A stretch of DNA of 64,000 nucleotides from Desulfovibrio desulfuricans (GCF_024460775.1 NZ_JANFYZ010000011.1:1-64000), one strand, 5' to 3'; positions 25,949 through 35,061 are shown, numbered from the stretch's first letter. A program made the numbers and translations. The notes: generated from the letters alone by a model not told the origin.

Positions 25949-26848
25949 ATGCCCGAACGTGAACCAGTCGCAGCCGGGCGTTTTTATCCCGCTTTGCCCG
26001 GTGAGCTGCAAAAGGAAATCAGGTCATACCTCACGGCTGGAAAGGCCTTGTCGACAACAGCGCCCATTGACGCCAAGCGCAAGGACTCTGCAAGTCTGCG
26101 CGGCCTTATGCTTCCCCATGCTGGCTACGTTTACTGCGGCAAGGTGCTTGGGGCCGCGCTCATGAGCCCCTGGAACAAAACAACAGCCGGAGCCAGCCTG
26201 CCGGAGCGGCTCGTGATGCTCTGCCCCAACCACACGGGCAGAGGCGCGCCCCTTGGCGTGTGGCCGGATGGCATGTGGCATACTCCGCTGGGCGGTGTTG
26301 ACGTGGATGCGGAGCTGGCCGCCAGCCTGTGCGGCAAGGGCGGTTTTGCGCCTGACCTGCACTCGCACCTTGGCGAACATTCCATAGAAGTTCTGCTGCC
26401 TTTTCTGCAATGCGTGCCGCCGCAAGGGTTGCCCGGCGCGACCCGCCGCATCACCCCTGTGTGCGTGGGCACCATGCAGCACAAAATCTTGCAGGATGCG
26501 GGGCTTGCGCTGGCGGAGGTCATCCGCCAGTACGAAAACAGGGGCGAACGGATCGGCATCATCGTCAGCTCCGACATGAACCATTACGAAGATCAGGAAA
26601 CCACCATGCGCAAGGACGCCTTCGCCCTTTCGCAGGCGCTGGCCTGCGACCCGGAAGGTCTGCTCACCATGGTGCAGCGCGAAAAAATCACCATGTGCGG
26701 GGCGGCCCCCATGGCCCTTGCCCTGTTTGCCGCCCGCGCTCTGGGTGAGCCGTGGGCGGAACTGTGCCTTTATGACACTTCGGCCACGGCATCGGGCGAT
26801 ACACGCAAGGTGGTAGGCTATGCCGCTCTGCGCTTCGGCCTAGCCTGA
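25949..26848 (+). CDS. amrB: MEMO-family protein (AmmeMemoRadiSam system protein B)
   Basis: 299-residue protein of the MEMO1 family, structurally related to non-heme iron dioxygenases. Family landmarks: AGRFYPALPGELQ at the N-terminus, LMLPHAGYVYCGKV with a metal-site His, LCPNHTGRG, GEHSIEVLLPFLQ, and SSDMNHYEDQETTM. In many genomes the gene sits with an AMMECR1 gene and a radical SAM gene (AmmeMemoRadiSam); neither is next to it here. The function of the family is not settled. Confidence 0.88.
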   Translation: MPEREPVAAGRFYPALPGELQKEIRSYLTAGKALSTTAPIDAKRKDSASLRGLMLPHAGYVYCGKVLGAALMSPWNKTTAGASLPERLVMLCPNHTGRGAPLGVWPDGMWHTPLGGVDVDAELAASLCGKGGFAPDLHSHLGEHSIEVLLPFLQCVPPQGLPGATRRITPVCVGTMQHKILQDAGLALAEVIRQYENRGERIGIIVSSDMNHYEDQETTMRKDAFALSQALACDPEGLLTMVQREKITMCGAAPMALALFAARALGEPWAELCLYDTSATASGDTRKVVGYAALRFGLA

Positions 26849-26901
26849 GGGCTTTGCATGACGCCCCGGCACTAATAATTCTTGCCCGGCGGGCAATCTG
26901 C

Positions 26902-26938
26902 TGCGCTGCAGCGGGGAACAAAACCCTGCTGCAGCGCA
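26902..26938 (+). other. Long stem-loop in the amrB-suf gap
   Basis: TGCGCTGCAGCGGGG, loop AACAAAA, CCCTGCTGCAGCGCA: a 15-bp stem with one G-T pair. No T-run follows. It is in the 288-base gap before the suf operon, upstream of an AT-rich stretch with repeated CATAT words (26971-26994) that could be the suf promoter/operator. No gene was found in the gap. Confidence 0.55.
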
Positions 26939-27136
26939 ATGTTGCGTGATCTGCTTTGCGCATTTTTTACCATATCTGACATATGCCATATATCCGGCAA
27001 AGGCGCGCCAACTCACGAACAGCGCCGTTGTACCGCGTCGCGCTCCAATAAAGACAGGCATCTGAATGCGCCGCATCTCTGGACAGGGGATGGCAAGTTT
27101 GCCACTATGCGGCATCACAAAACCAAGGGGATTACC

Positions 27137-27463
27137 ATGGAAGTGTGCATCGCTTATCTGCGTGGAAAACCGATCATGCTGGAGCTGCGGGACGGCATCG
27201 CCTATCTCGACAACGAGCCCCAGCCCATCAAATATCTCGATGAAGCAAAACTTCAGGAATTCAGCGATTCCATCCGGGCCATTCCGTATTCCGCTGATCC
27301 TGGTTATGAAGCGCTGGTCAATTCCAAGCGCGCGAATTTTATTGTCAGCCTGATTGGCAGCGCCGTGGGCGAGGAATGCGTTTCCAGGCTGACCCATATT
27401 CTGGATCACGTGCATTACGATGTGCTGGAGTATCTGGGCGAAACCGGAGAAGAAGATGCTTGA
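27137..27463 (+). CDS. Small conserved-looking protein ahead of sufCB
   Basis: 108-residue acidic soluble protein, not recognised. It has no cysteine cluster motif (only two cysteines) and no membrane segment. The start at 27137 follows AAGGGG. The last codons overlap the sufC start by eight bases, so it is translationally coupled to sufC and may work with the Suf machinery or its regulation; that is inference from position alone. Confidence 0.75.
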   Translation: MEVCIAYLRGKPIMLELRDGIAYLDNEPQPIKYLDEAKLQEFSDSIRAIPYSADPGYEALVNSKRANFIVSLIGSAVGEECVSRLTHILDHVHYDVLEYLGETGEEDA

Positions 27464-28250
27464 AATCCGTGACCTGCATGTTTCGGTCAAGGGCACTCCT
27501 GTGCTCAAGGGCATTGATCTGCACATCCGCCCCGGCGAAACATTTATTCTTTTTGGCCCCAACGGCTCCGGCAAAACCACCCTGCTTATGACCCTCATGG
27601 GCTTTGCGGGGTATGAGGTCACGCAGGGCCAGATCATCTACAAGGGCACAGACATCACCCACGCGCCCATGTACGAGCGTGCGCGCCTCGGCATCGGCAT
27701 GTCGTTTCAGCGGCCCCCGACCATACATGGCCTGCCCACGGGCAAGCTGGTGGAACTGTGCGGGCGCGGGCGCAAGATGGATATAGAGGACATGGCCCGC
27801 AAGGTGCATTTTGACCATTTCCTCAAGCGCGATGTGAACGCGGGCTTTTCCGGCGGCGAAATCAAGCGCTCCGAACTGCTGCAACTCATGGCCCAGAAGC
27901 CCGATCTGCTGCTCTTTGACGAGCCGGAATCCGGCGTTGACCTTGAAAACATGGCGCTTGTGGGCAAAACCGTGCGCTACCTGCTTGATGGCACGCCTGA
28001 CCGATGTTGCGCCACGCTGCGGCAGCGAGAGAAGGTGCGCTCCACCAGCGGTCTTATCATCACCCACACCGGTCACATCCTCGAATACGTCAATGCCCAC
28101 CGGGGGCAGGTCATGTATCAGGGCAAGCTGTGCTGCGAGGCGCGGCCCCGCGAAATTCTGGATCACATCGCTACCCATGGCTATCAGGAATGTCTGCGCT
28201 GCCTCACCGGCGACATGCTTGGCAAAATTGCGGAGGCGCCCCTTAAATGA
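27456..28250 (+). CDS. sufC: SufC-type Fe-S assembly ATPase
   Basis: 264-residue cytoplasmic ABC ATPase. Walker A GPNGSGKTT near residue 35, Q-loop FQRPPTIHGL, signature FSGGEIKRSELLQL (the SufC form of the motif), Walker B DLLLFDEPESGVDLEN and H-loop ITHTGHILEYV. SufC drives cluster assembly on SufB/D scaffolds. There is an insertion around residues 180-205 (TPDRCCATLRQREKVRST) relative to the usual SufC. It overlaps sufB by four bases. Only C and B are present, the minimal two-gene SUF arrangement. Confidence 0.92.
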   Translation: MLEIRDLHVSVKGTPVLKGIDLHIRPGETFILFGPNGSGKTTLLMTLMGFAGYEVTQGQIIYKGTDITHAPMYERARLGIGMSFQRPPTIHGLPTGKLVELCGRGRKMDIEDMARKVHFDHFLKRDVNAGFSGGEIKRSELLQLMAQKPDLLLFDEPESGVDLENMALVGKTVRYLLDGTPDRCCATLRQREKVRSTSGLIITHTGHILEYVNAHRGQVMYQGKLCCEARPREILDHIATHGYQECLRCLTGDMLGKIAEAPLK

Positions 28251-29410
28251 GTTCTGTCAATCTTTCCCGCTTTCAGTTCAGCGGCGGCGAAAACGCCGCA
28301 CCCATTGAAAACCTCGCAGCCCTGCCCCGCGAGGATCAGGAACGTCTTGTGCTGGCTGGCATCGATGTGAACGACAGCAGCGCCAGCGGCGCGTTCATGC
28401 AGCTCAACCACGCTGGCGTGCACTGCGAAACGCGCCATGAAGGCCTCGACCTCATGGACATCCGCACGGCGCTGAAAAAGTTCGACGGCCTGCCCCAGTA
28501 TTACTGGAAGCTGCTGAATCCTGAAAAGGACGAGTTCACGCGCATGGCGCAGGAGCACTGCAACGGCGGCTACTTTGTGCGGGCGCGCAAGGGCGTCAAA
28601 ATCGCCCAGCCCGTGCAGTCCTGCATGTTCATCAAGGGGCACGGCGCGGGCCAGAGCATCCACAATATCGTGATAGTCGAAGAAGGCGCGGAACTGCACA
28701 TTCTTGGCGGCTGCGCCACAGCGCACGATGCCAACGATGCCGCCCATCTGGGCGTGACCGAATATTATGTGGAAAAAGGCGGCAAGCTGACCTTTACCAT
28801 GATTCACAACTGGGGCAGCAGCACGACTGTGCGCCCCCGCTCCGCCGGGATTGTGGAAGCCGGGGGCGAGTTTCAGAACAACTACATTCTGCTCAAGCCC
28901 GTGGGCGACCTGCAAATGTACCCCACCATGACCCTGGCTGGATCCGGAGCCGTGGCCCGCTTCAATTCCGTTGTGGTGGCCCCCACCGGCTCCCATGTGG
29001 ACTGCGGCAACCGCATTGACCTTGCGGCCCCCGATACGCGCGGCGAAATCATCTCGCGTGTTGTCACCACGGGCGGCACGGTCATCAACCGGGGCTTCAT
29101 CGGCGCTTCCGCCGCTCCCGCCAAGGGGCACCTTGAATGCAAGGGGCTGATTCTTGGCGGCGGGCGCATGCACGCCATCCCCGAACTGGACAGCAACCAG
29201 GACGGCGTGGAGCTTTCACACGAGGCAGCGGTGGGCAAAATCGCGCAGGAGGAAATTGAATACCTCATGGCGCGCGGTCTGGACGAAGACGAAGCCGCCG
29301 CCACCATTGTGCGGGGTTTTTTGAACGTGGACATCATGGGTCTGCCCGCCCCGCTGAAAAAGGCCATGGACGAGCAGATTTCCTTGCTGGAAGCGGGCAA
29401 CGCCATGTAG
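28247..29410 (+). CDS. sufB: SufB/SufD-family Fe-S cluster scaffold
   Basis: 387-residue SufBD-core protein with the right-handed beta-helix pattern. Landmarks include HNIVIVEEGAELHILGGCATA, RPRSAGIVEAGGEF, and the C-terminal SHEAAVGKIAQEEIEYLMARG that carries the conserved histidine/glutamate cluster-site region. It is short like the SufB of minimal SUF systems in anaerobes. It overlaps sufC (ATGA), and nothing follows it before the tRNA, so it closes the operon. Confidence 0.92.
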   Translation: MSSVNLSRFQFSGGENAAPIENLAALPREDQERLVLAGIDVNDSSASGAFMQLNHAGVHCETRHEGLDLMDIRTALKKFDGLPQYYWKLLNPEKDEFTRMAQEHCNGGYFVRARKGVKIAQPVQSCMFIKGHGAGQSIHNIVIVEEGAELHILGGCATAHDANDAAHLGVTEYYVEKGGKLTFTMIHNWGSSTTVRPRSAGIVEAGGEFQNNYILLKPVGDLQMYPTMTLAGSGAVARFNSVVVAPTGSHVDCGNRIDLAAPDTRGEIISRVVTTGGTVINRGFIGASAAPAKGHLECKGLILGGGRMHAIPELDSNQDGVELSHEAAVGKIAQEEIEYLMARGLDEDEAAATIVRGFLNVDIMGLPAPLKKAMDEQISLLEAGNAM

Positions 29411-29457
29411 CAAGGGGCAGCTTTTGCGGCCCGCCCAACGCTGCCCGATACGCGCAC

Positions 29458-29486
29458 TTGACCGAAGCCAGCCTTGCAGCTATATT
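29458..29486 (+). promoter_or_regulatory. tRNA promoter
   Basis: TTGACC (29458-29463), exactly 17 bp, TATATT (29481-29486), 11 bases before the tRNA 5' end. A strong sigma-70 type match. Confidence 0.85.
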
Positions 29487-29497
29487 TCCCCTCCTTG

Positions 29498-29573
29498 GGG
29501 CCTATAGCTCAGTTGGTAGAGCCTCCGGCTCATAACCGGCCCGTCCCAGGTTCAAGTCCTGGTGGGCCCACCA
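29498..29573 (+). tRNA. tRNA with CAT anticodon (Met elongator, or lysidine-type Ile2)
   Basis: A 76-nt cloverleaf: acceptor GGGCCTA/TGGGCCC (one G-T pair), D-stem GCTC/GAGC, anticodon loop CTCATAA with CAT at 29531-29533, T-stem CCAGG/CCTGG with loop TTCAAGT, encoded CCA at 29571-29573. Position 27-43 of the anticodon stem is a T-C mismatch. The acceptor starts with a G-C pair and the anticodon stem lacks three G-C pairs in a row, so it is not the initiator. Whether it is read as Met or Ile2 needs comparison with the rest of the genome. Confidence 0.93.
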
Positions 29574-29574
29574 A

Positions 29575-29630
29575 GAACTGTTCAGACAAAGACCGCCGAA
29601 GTTGCACAACTTCGGCGGTCTTTGCGTTTT
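29575..29630 (+). terminator. tRNA terminator and left copy of the island boundary repeat
   Basis: Begins right after CCA. A 17-bp perfect inverted repeat (29588-29604 with 29607-29623) is followed by TTTGCGTTTT. The same 56 bases recur at 35253-35308 with two compensating changes in the stem (A/T and T/A), and a decayed third copy is at 45.7 kb. Confidence 0.88.
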
Positions 29631-29846
29631 GCGGCAAAACACGATTCTTTTACGTCCGTCTAGGTTCGTTGATAGCCTCAACTTTTGGGGGCAACTTTAG
29701 GGGCAACAGCAAGACGCCCTGGAGGTATTGCCCCCATGCCCCTCCACGGGGAGCTTCAACTTAATTCATTATGCCGCCGCCGGGCTGGACTACTCGAACG
29801 ACATTGCCCAGACGGGCCTTCCTCCACAGGAATAATCAAGACACGG
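29631..29846. other. Island left edge, no intact gene
   Basis: This stretch between the tRNA terminator and the broken uspA holds no credible gene. It contains a short tandem GGGGCAAC repeat at about 29690-29707. It looks like decayed DNA, perhaps of an integration module, but no integrase motif can be recognised. Confidence 0.5.
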
Positions 29847-30276
29847 TTACCTTGTTATCATTAATGGACAAGTTGCCGCGTCAAGCAAAACTTCGCAAGT
29901 GGATTGCTCCAGAAGCCTCATCCAGAAAGTACAATGGCGATGGCCCAAGACTATTGCGTCACAGTTCAATCTCTTCGCTTCGGATACGATAGTTTCTACC
30001 GAATAGCCCGTTGCGATGTGAAGTTCAGCTCTGATGTTTTTATCTTGCAGCCATTTGACCGCATCCTGGCCAGTTTGCTCTGCCAGAGACTTGATCGCAT
30101 CTATGGTCAAATCTGTGGTCGCAGCCATACCAGAAGTGGTGGCTGGCAAGATGCCCACCACGCAAGTAGGTGAATTATTGCGTCGGCTGCTCCGTGGAGT
30201 AGCAATACGGCCAGATCCAACACTTATGGGTCTCTTCACCACCGTCAATAGCGGCCAGGATCGTCTTAAATTCCAT
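29847..30276 (-). pseudogene. Universal stress protein A family, frameshifted
   Basis: The expected N-terminus MEFKTILAAIDGGEE starts at ATG 30276 with a GAGGGA site. The frame then changes (VLDLAVLL, a typical UspA helix, is in a second frame) and changes again before ILPATTSGMAATT; the intact C-terminal part holds GYSVETIVSEAKRL, the DAIVLGHRH nucleotide-loop region and the final CPLMITR strand. So two frameshifts break an otherwise complete Usp gene of about 143 codons. It is next to the efflux operon, in the same direction, at the tRNA end of the island. Confidence 0.75.
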
Positions 30277-30304
30277 AATAATCCCTCATTTTTTGGCAGG
30301 AATA

Positions 30305-31849
30305 TCAATGAGCGCCGCCCGCATCGGTGGGAGCCGAGACCCCCTGCCGGACCGGTCTTGACAACCAAACCAGTCCTAATAAACCGATGAACATTGCGCC
30401 CGACAACCAAAACAGGTCCGTTGCCGACATGATGAAGCTCTGCTGCTCCAGCACTCTGTCCAGCATGCCGTAAGCCTGCTGCGGTGCCAAATGTAGTGAG
30501 GCGGCGCGTTCGACAAACTGCGCGGTTTGTTGCGAATATGGGGTAATGCTCTCGGCCAGATAGGCGTGGTGGCGGATGGCGCCATCTTCCCACAAAGTAC
30601 CATAGAGCGAAGCCGCGAATGAGCCAGCCATAATACGGGTGAAGTTATAGAGGCCAGAAGCTGCCGGGATGCGATTTGGCTCAAGCCCCGACAATATCAC
30701 CGTGGTGAGAGGGATAAAGAAGGTCGCCATAGCCAGGCCTTGAAGCACATGCGTGCCCGCTATGCTCCAAGGTGAAACGTCTGGACTGAAAGTCGAACGC
30801 CAGAAGCCACAAGCGGCGAAAACCATAAAGGCGACAGAAGCGTACAGTCTGGGGTCGACCTTATGGATGGTTTTACCCACCAGAGGCGACAGAATCAACG
30901 CAAGAATGCCCACCGGTGCCGTTACCAATCCAGCCCAAGTTGCGGTGTAACCCATTGTTCTCTGTAGCCACATAGGAATCAAGACCAGATTGCCAAAGAA
31001 CACGGCGTAGCCGACGGTAATGGCAAGAGTGCCCGTAGTAAAATTGCGGCTTTTAAATAGAGACAGGTCAACAATGGGGTGTTTTTCGGTCAGTTCCCAA
31101 ATCAGGAAGAAAGCGAAGCCCGCAAAGGCTATCACGGCTAACCCCACAATAAAGTCGGAGCTGAACCAGTCCTCATCCTTGCCTTTGTCCAGAAGTATCT
31201 GCACAGCGCCGACCCAGATGACAAGCAGGGCTAACCCGATTTTATCAATGGGCAGCCGGCGTATTTCGCTTTCTCGCCCTTTCAGCGTAACCCAGGTCAG
31301 CCAGGCTGAAACGAACCCCACAGGAACATTGATATAAAAAATCCACGGCCAGGAAACATTATCGGTCAACCAGCCCCCCAGCACCGGCCCCATCACCGGA
31401 GCGATGACCGTGGTCATGGCCCAAAGGGCGATGGCCATGCCAGCCTTGGACTTGGGGTAACATTGCAGCAGCAGCGCCTGCGACAGCGGGATCATAGGCC
31501 CCGCAACCAACCCTTGCAGGGCGCGAAAAGCCAGCAGCATGCCAAGATTAGACGCAATACCACACAGAAATGACGTCAGTACGAACAAGAGGACAGAGGC
31601 CAGGAAAAGCCGTAACTGCCCGAACCTCATAAATAACCAACCGGTTAACGGCACTGAAATGGCATTGGCGACACCAAACGAGGTAATTACCCAGGTTCCC
31701 TGACTTGCGCTCACCCCAAGGTCGCCAGCGATGGAGGTCAGGGCAACATTGGCGATAGTTGTGTCCAAAACATTCATAAATGTGGCCAGTGACAGGGCCA
31801 GAGTCGCCAGAACGAGTCGATTACCCGATAACGGGGGGTGGGAGATCAT
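30305..31849 (-). CDS. emrB: DHA2-family multidrug MFS transporter (EmrB/QacA type)
   Basis: 514-residue inner-membrane protein with about 14 membrane segments. Motif A-like GWLFMRFGQLRLF, the DHA2 pattern FMNVLDTTIANVAL in TM1 and GPVLGGWLTDNVSWPWIFYINVPVG (motif C and following) are intact. It would pump hydrophobic toxins or uncouplers through the adjacent EmrA-type adaptor and outer-membrane channel. The ATG at 31849 is preceded by GGAGG; a GTG at 31867 is the alternative. It is third in the outer-membrane protein, emrA, emrB unit on the minus strand. Confidence 0.92.
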   Translation of the reverse strand: MISHPPLSGNRLVLATLALSLATFMNVLDTTIANVALTSIAGDLGVSASQGTWVITSFGVANAISVPLTGWLFMRFGQLRLFLASVLLFVLTSFLCGIASNLGMLLAFRALQGLVAGPMIPLSQALLLQCYPKSKAGMAIALWAMTTVIAPVMGPVLGGWLTDNVSWPWIFYINVPVGFVSAWLTWVTLKGRESEIRRLPIDKIGLALLVIWVGAVQILLDKGKDEDWFSSDFIVGLAVIAFAGFAFFLIWELTEKHPIVDLSLFKSRNFTTGTLAITVGYAVFFGNLVLIPMWLQRTMGYTATWAGLVTAPVGILALILSPLVGKTIHKVDPRLYASVAFMVFAACGFWRSTFSPDVSPWSIAGTHVLQGLAMATFFIPLTTVILSGLEPNRIPAASGLYNFTRIMAGSFAASLYGTLWEDGAIRHHAYLAESITPYSQQTAQFVERAASLHLAPQQAYGMLDRVLEQQSFIMSATDLFWLSGAMFIGLLGLVWLSRPVRQGVSAPTDAGGAH

Positions 31850-31873
31850 AATATCGCCTCCATCCACATCACG

Positions 31874-33049
31874 CTACTGAGCCAGCCCGCTGTTTTGAAC
31901 TGACAACTCGGAGATCAGGTGGTCAACATCCCGGTCCATATCCCCAAAAACAGATGTTTCGGCCACAGTATCGGCCTGCTTGCCGGTTGACAGCTGCGGG
32001 CCGCTTTCGTCCTTGACCGTAACCTCAACCACCATCGACAGGCCGATGCGCAGGGGATGTGCCTTCAGTTCGGCAGGATCAAGCGCAATACGAACAGGCA
32101 GACGCTGAACCACCTTGATCCAGTTGCCGGTGGCGTTCTGCGCGGGCAGCAGCGAAAAAGCCGAGCCAGTACCAGCTGACAATCCCACAACCTTGCCGTG
32201 ATACGTCACCGAGGAGCCGTAAAGATCGGCGGTCAGGGTGGCTGGCTGGCCAATGCGCATGGCGCTCAGCTGGCCTTCTTTAAAATTTGCGTCCACCCAC
32301 AGTTGCTCCAACGGCACCACCGCCATCAGGGGCGTGCCGGGGGCAGTGCGCTGCCCCACCTGCACCGAACGCCGAGCCACCTGCCCCGAAACCGGGGCGG
32401 GAACCTGCGTTCTGCGCCAGGCCAGATAAGCCTCCCGCAGGCGGGCGGCAGCCATCTTGACGCGCGGGTGGTCAGCCAGTGTGGTGTTGTCCACCAGCAC
32501 TCGATTGCCCTCCAATTGCTTGCGAACGTTATTCAACTGATCATTGGCAGTTTGTACGGCATCGCGGGCATGCTTCAGTTCTTCCGCCGAAACAGCACCG
32601 GTACCGGCCAGTTTCTGGCGGCGGGCCAAATCCTCTTGCAGACGGGCCAAATTGGTTTCCTGCAATGAGACGGATGCAACCAAAGCACCCTCGTTGCTAT
32701 AAAGGGCGCGCACCTCACGCAGGGTCTGCGAAAAAGTAGCCTTGGCCTGATCCAACGCCAGACGGGTATCAACATCGTCAATGCTGACAAGTGGCTGCCC
32801 GGCCTGAACATAGTCGGTATCATCGGCACGTACGGCAACCACCGTGCCAGTGATCTGCGGCGTGACCTGAATCACGTTGCCCGACACATACGCATCGTCG
32901 GTGGAGACATCATAGCGAGCCGAAACGAACCAATAGGCACCGTAAACAAAAGCCAAGACGACAAAGCTGGCAGCGGCCGCGCTCAGCAGAAATTTGCGTC
33001 TGGACGATGGAATCAACGATTGGGGAGAGACGGGAGTAGGAGTACTCAT
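31874..33049 (-). CDS. emrA: HlyD/EmrA-family membrane fusion protein
   Basis: 391-residue periplasmic adaptor: a short cytoplasmic tail, one membrane helix (residues about 20-42), biotinyl-lipoyl half-motifs around STDDAYVSGNVIQVTPQITGTV, a coiled-coil hairpin of residues about 95-190, and the C-terminal barrel with VPLEQLWVDANFKEGQL, an EmrA signature. It couples the MFS pump to the outer-membrane factor encoded 11 bases upstream. No truncation seen. Confidence 0.93.
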   Translation of the reverse strand: MSTPTPVSPQSLIPSSRRKFLLSAAAASFVVLAFVYGAYWFVSARYDVSTDDAYVSGNVIQVTPQITGTVVAVRADDTDYVQAGQPLVSIDDVDTRLALDQAKATFSQTLREVRALYSNEGALVASVSLQETNLARLQEDLARRQKLAGTGAVSAEELKHARDAVQTANDQLNNVRKQLEGNRVLVDNTTLADHPRVKMAAARLREAYLAWRRTQVPAPVSGQVARRSVQVGQRTAPGTPLMAVVPLEQLWVDANFKEGQLSAMRIGQPATLTADLYGSSVTYHGKVVGLSAGTGSAFSLLPAQNATGNWIKVVQRLPVRIALDPAELKAHPLRIGLSMVVEVTVKDESGPQLSTGKQADTVAETSVFGDMDRDVDHLISELSVQNSGLAQ

Positions 33050-33060
33050 TGCGAAATTCC

Positions 33061-34497
33061 TTATGGATTGGTGACGGTCTGCTGCGGCACCACGCCGCCG
33101 CCAAGAGCATGAGTCAAGGCAACGGCGATGGTGTACTGACGATTGTGCGAAATCGCTTCCCTGCGCTTCTGGTCGATCAGTTCGCCCTCGGCCGAAAGCA
33201 CGGTGAGATAATTGCTGAGACCTTCGCGATAGCGCAACATCGCCAGACGATAAGCCTCGCTGAGATGCTGGACGGCCACATGTTGTTCAGCCAGGGCCGC
33301 CTGGTTGCCCTTCCACGAAGTCAGCTGCCCCACCACATCCTGTAAGGCGGCCAGCACAGTGGCATTATACTGCTCCACCTGAATGTCCTGCTCGGCAGTG
33401 ACCTGCCCCAGATTACTGCGCAGATGACCGGCATCAAAGATCGGCAAAGTGATCGCTGGCCCAGCACCATAAATGCGGCTGGAACCCCTGAAAAATTTGT
33501 CGAGGCCTATGGACTCAAAACCCAAGAAGCCGGTCAGGTTGATATTGGGATAAAATTGCGCCTTGGCGGCGTCGATACTGTACCCCGCCGCCTCGATCCG
33601 CCACCGTAGGGCCACGACGTCAGGCCGTCGTCCGATAAGCTCGGCAGGCATTTCACTGGGCAAACCGACAGGAGCCGACAAACGCAGGGACGGGCGAGCG
33701 ATGCTTTCGCCCCGGTCAGGCGAAGCGCCGGTTAACACTGCCAGAGTCTGCTTCATCAGGGCAATGCGCTCCTGACTGGCGGAAATTTCAGCCTTGGTTG
33801 AGGCGATGGCGGCCTTTGCCTGACGGTTTTCGATGTCATTGCCGATTCCGGCTGAATTCAGTCTGGCTGCCAGCTGCTGGATTTCAGTCTTCTGGCGCAA
33901 CAGATCGTGGTCAATGTCCAGCTGATCATACTCGCCAGCCAGGGCCACATAGGTCTTGGCAATGGCGCTGGTCAGCTCCAGTCGGGCGGCCTGGGTGTCC
34001 ACCTCTGCGGCTTTGGCATTGCCCAGCGCCTGTCGATAGGCGGCCTCGTTACCGCCCCACAGGTCAAGGGTATAGGAACCGACCAGTTCGGCATTGTTTC
34101 TGGTTTTGATTTCTCCAGCCAAAGGAGCCGGATAAAGCCCGTTGTTGGTGAAGCGTTCGTCTGAGACCGAAGCTTTGGCACCCATCTGCGGAAAAAGCAG
34201 CGAACGGCTGATGCCGGCAATGGCTTCGGCCTTGCGCAGTCGGGCCTGTGCCAAACGCAAGGCCGGGCTGCCCTGCAAGGCCTCGCCCACCAGTTTGTTC
34301 AGTTGTTGATCATGAAAACCAACCCACCAGTCCTCAGCAGGCCACGGCTGCCCCTTGCCAGCATCGCGAATGCTCTGCTCGATGGCCAGAGTGGACGGAT
34401 CTATGGCCTTGGCTTGCGGCTTGATGCCGCTCCAATTGGCACAACCAGATAACAAAACGACAAGAAGCGGTGTGACTTGCAGAAAGGTGACGCGCAT
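33061..34497 (-). CDS. NodT/OprM-family outer-membrane efflux lipoprotein
   Basis: 478-residue outer-membrane channel. The signal peptide ends in a lipobox LLSGC (Cys19). Two OEP repeats are visible, each with long alpha-helical hairpins; GSYTLDLWGGNEAAY and YGAGPAITLPIFDAGHLRSNL are standard NodT landmarks. It is first in the efflux operon. A perfect palindrome shared with the marR promoter lies 36 bases upstream of its ATG, so it is probably the point of repression. Confidence 0.93.
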   Translation of the reverse strand: MRVTFLQVTPLLVVLLSGCANWSGIKPQAKAIDPSTLAIEQSIRDAGKGQPWPAEDWWVGFHDQQLNKLVGEALQGSPALRLAQARLRKAEAIAGISRSLLFPQMGAKASVSDERFTNNGLYPAPLAGEIKTRNNAELVGSYTLDLWGGNEAAYRQALGNAKAAEVDTQAARLELTSAIAKTYVALAGEYDQLDIDHDLLRQKTEIQQLAARLNSAGIGNDIENRQAKAAIASTKAEISASQERIALMKQTLAVLTGASPDRGESIARPSLRLSAPVGLPSEMPAELIGRRPDVVALRWRIEAAGYSIDAAKAQFYPNINLTGFLGFESIGLDKFFRGSSRIYGAGPAITLPIFDAGHLRSNLGQVTAEQDIQVEQYNATVLAALQDVVGQLTSWKGNQAALAEQHVAVQHLSEAYRLAMLRYREGLSNYLTVLSAEGELIDQKRREAISHNRQYTIAVALTHALGGGVVPQQTVTNP

Positions 34498-34532
34498 GGG
34501 CTATCCTTACATGTTAATTGCTGTGGCAGTAA

Positions 34533-34544
34533 CTGCTTAAGCAG
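34533..34544. promoter_or_regulatory. MarR operator before the efflux operon
   Basis: Perfect 12-bp palindrome CTGCTTAAGCAG, identical to the one in the marR promoter; flanks are also shared (A before, then C, then TAA/ATAA). It is in the gap between marR and the efflux operon. Confidence 0.75.
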
Positions 34545-34566
34545 CTAATATGGCAAAAAAATATAG

Positions 34567-35025
34567 CTACTCAGCGATTTTTAAATTGGCGACAATACGA
34601 TCAAGGAAGCCCATCAACGTTTCAACTTCGTCGGAGGTAAAGCCCTTAAGACTCTGATTATGATTGCTTATAGCCACGGGCGTCAGCCGGGGATAGAGAT
34701 CCTGCCCCTCCTTGGTCAGATGCAGGTTGACTACTCTACGGTCTTCAGAACTGCGTTCCCGGTAAATCAGACCGGCTTTCTCCAACCGGTCAAGCATGCG
34801 CGTCATTGAACCACTGTCATATTCGATTGCGCGGCATAGCTCGGCAGCAGTGCTTCCCACCTTGCTGCCAATGCGAATTAAAACAATCCATTGCGCAAAA
34901 GTAATGCCCAGGTCGGCCACCCGGCGGCCGCCCACTACTTTAATCGCGCTGGCGATGTCAATGATCGAGCGTAAGGGGTTGCGCTTGGGAGAGTAGTTAT
35001 CGAACGTATAACGATGGTAAGACAT
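34567..35025 (-). CDS. MarR-family repressor of the efflux island
   Basis: 152-residue winged-helix regulator: dimer helices at both ends, recognition region SGSMTRMLDRLEKAGLIYRE, and wing RSSEDRRVVNLHLT, all typical of MarR. Such proteins repress efflux genes until a ligand binds. The same 12-bp palindrome upstream of itself and upstream of the efflux operon suggests it controls both. Same direction as the efflux genes, 69 bases ahead of them. Confidence 0.92.
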   Translation of the reverse strand: MSYHRYTFDNYSPKRNPLRSIIDIASAIKVVGGRRVADLGITFAQWIVLIRIGSKVGSTAAELCRAIEYDSGSMTRMLDRLEKAGLIYRERSSEDRRVVNLHLTKEGQDLYPRLTPVAISNHNQSLKGFTSDEVETLMGFLDRIVANLKIAE

Positions 35026-35061
35026 AATTACCCCAATTCACAGTTACTGCTTGGGCATATA

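Noticed and set aside
29474..29764. Plus-strand frame across the tRNA gene
   Set aside because: It reads through a tRNA and its terminator; it is not a protein gene.
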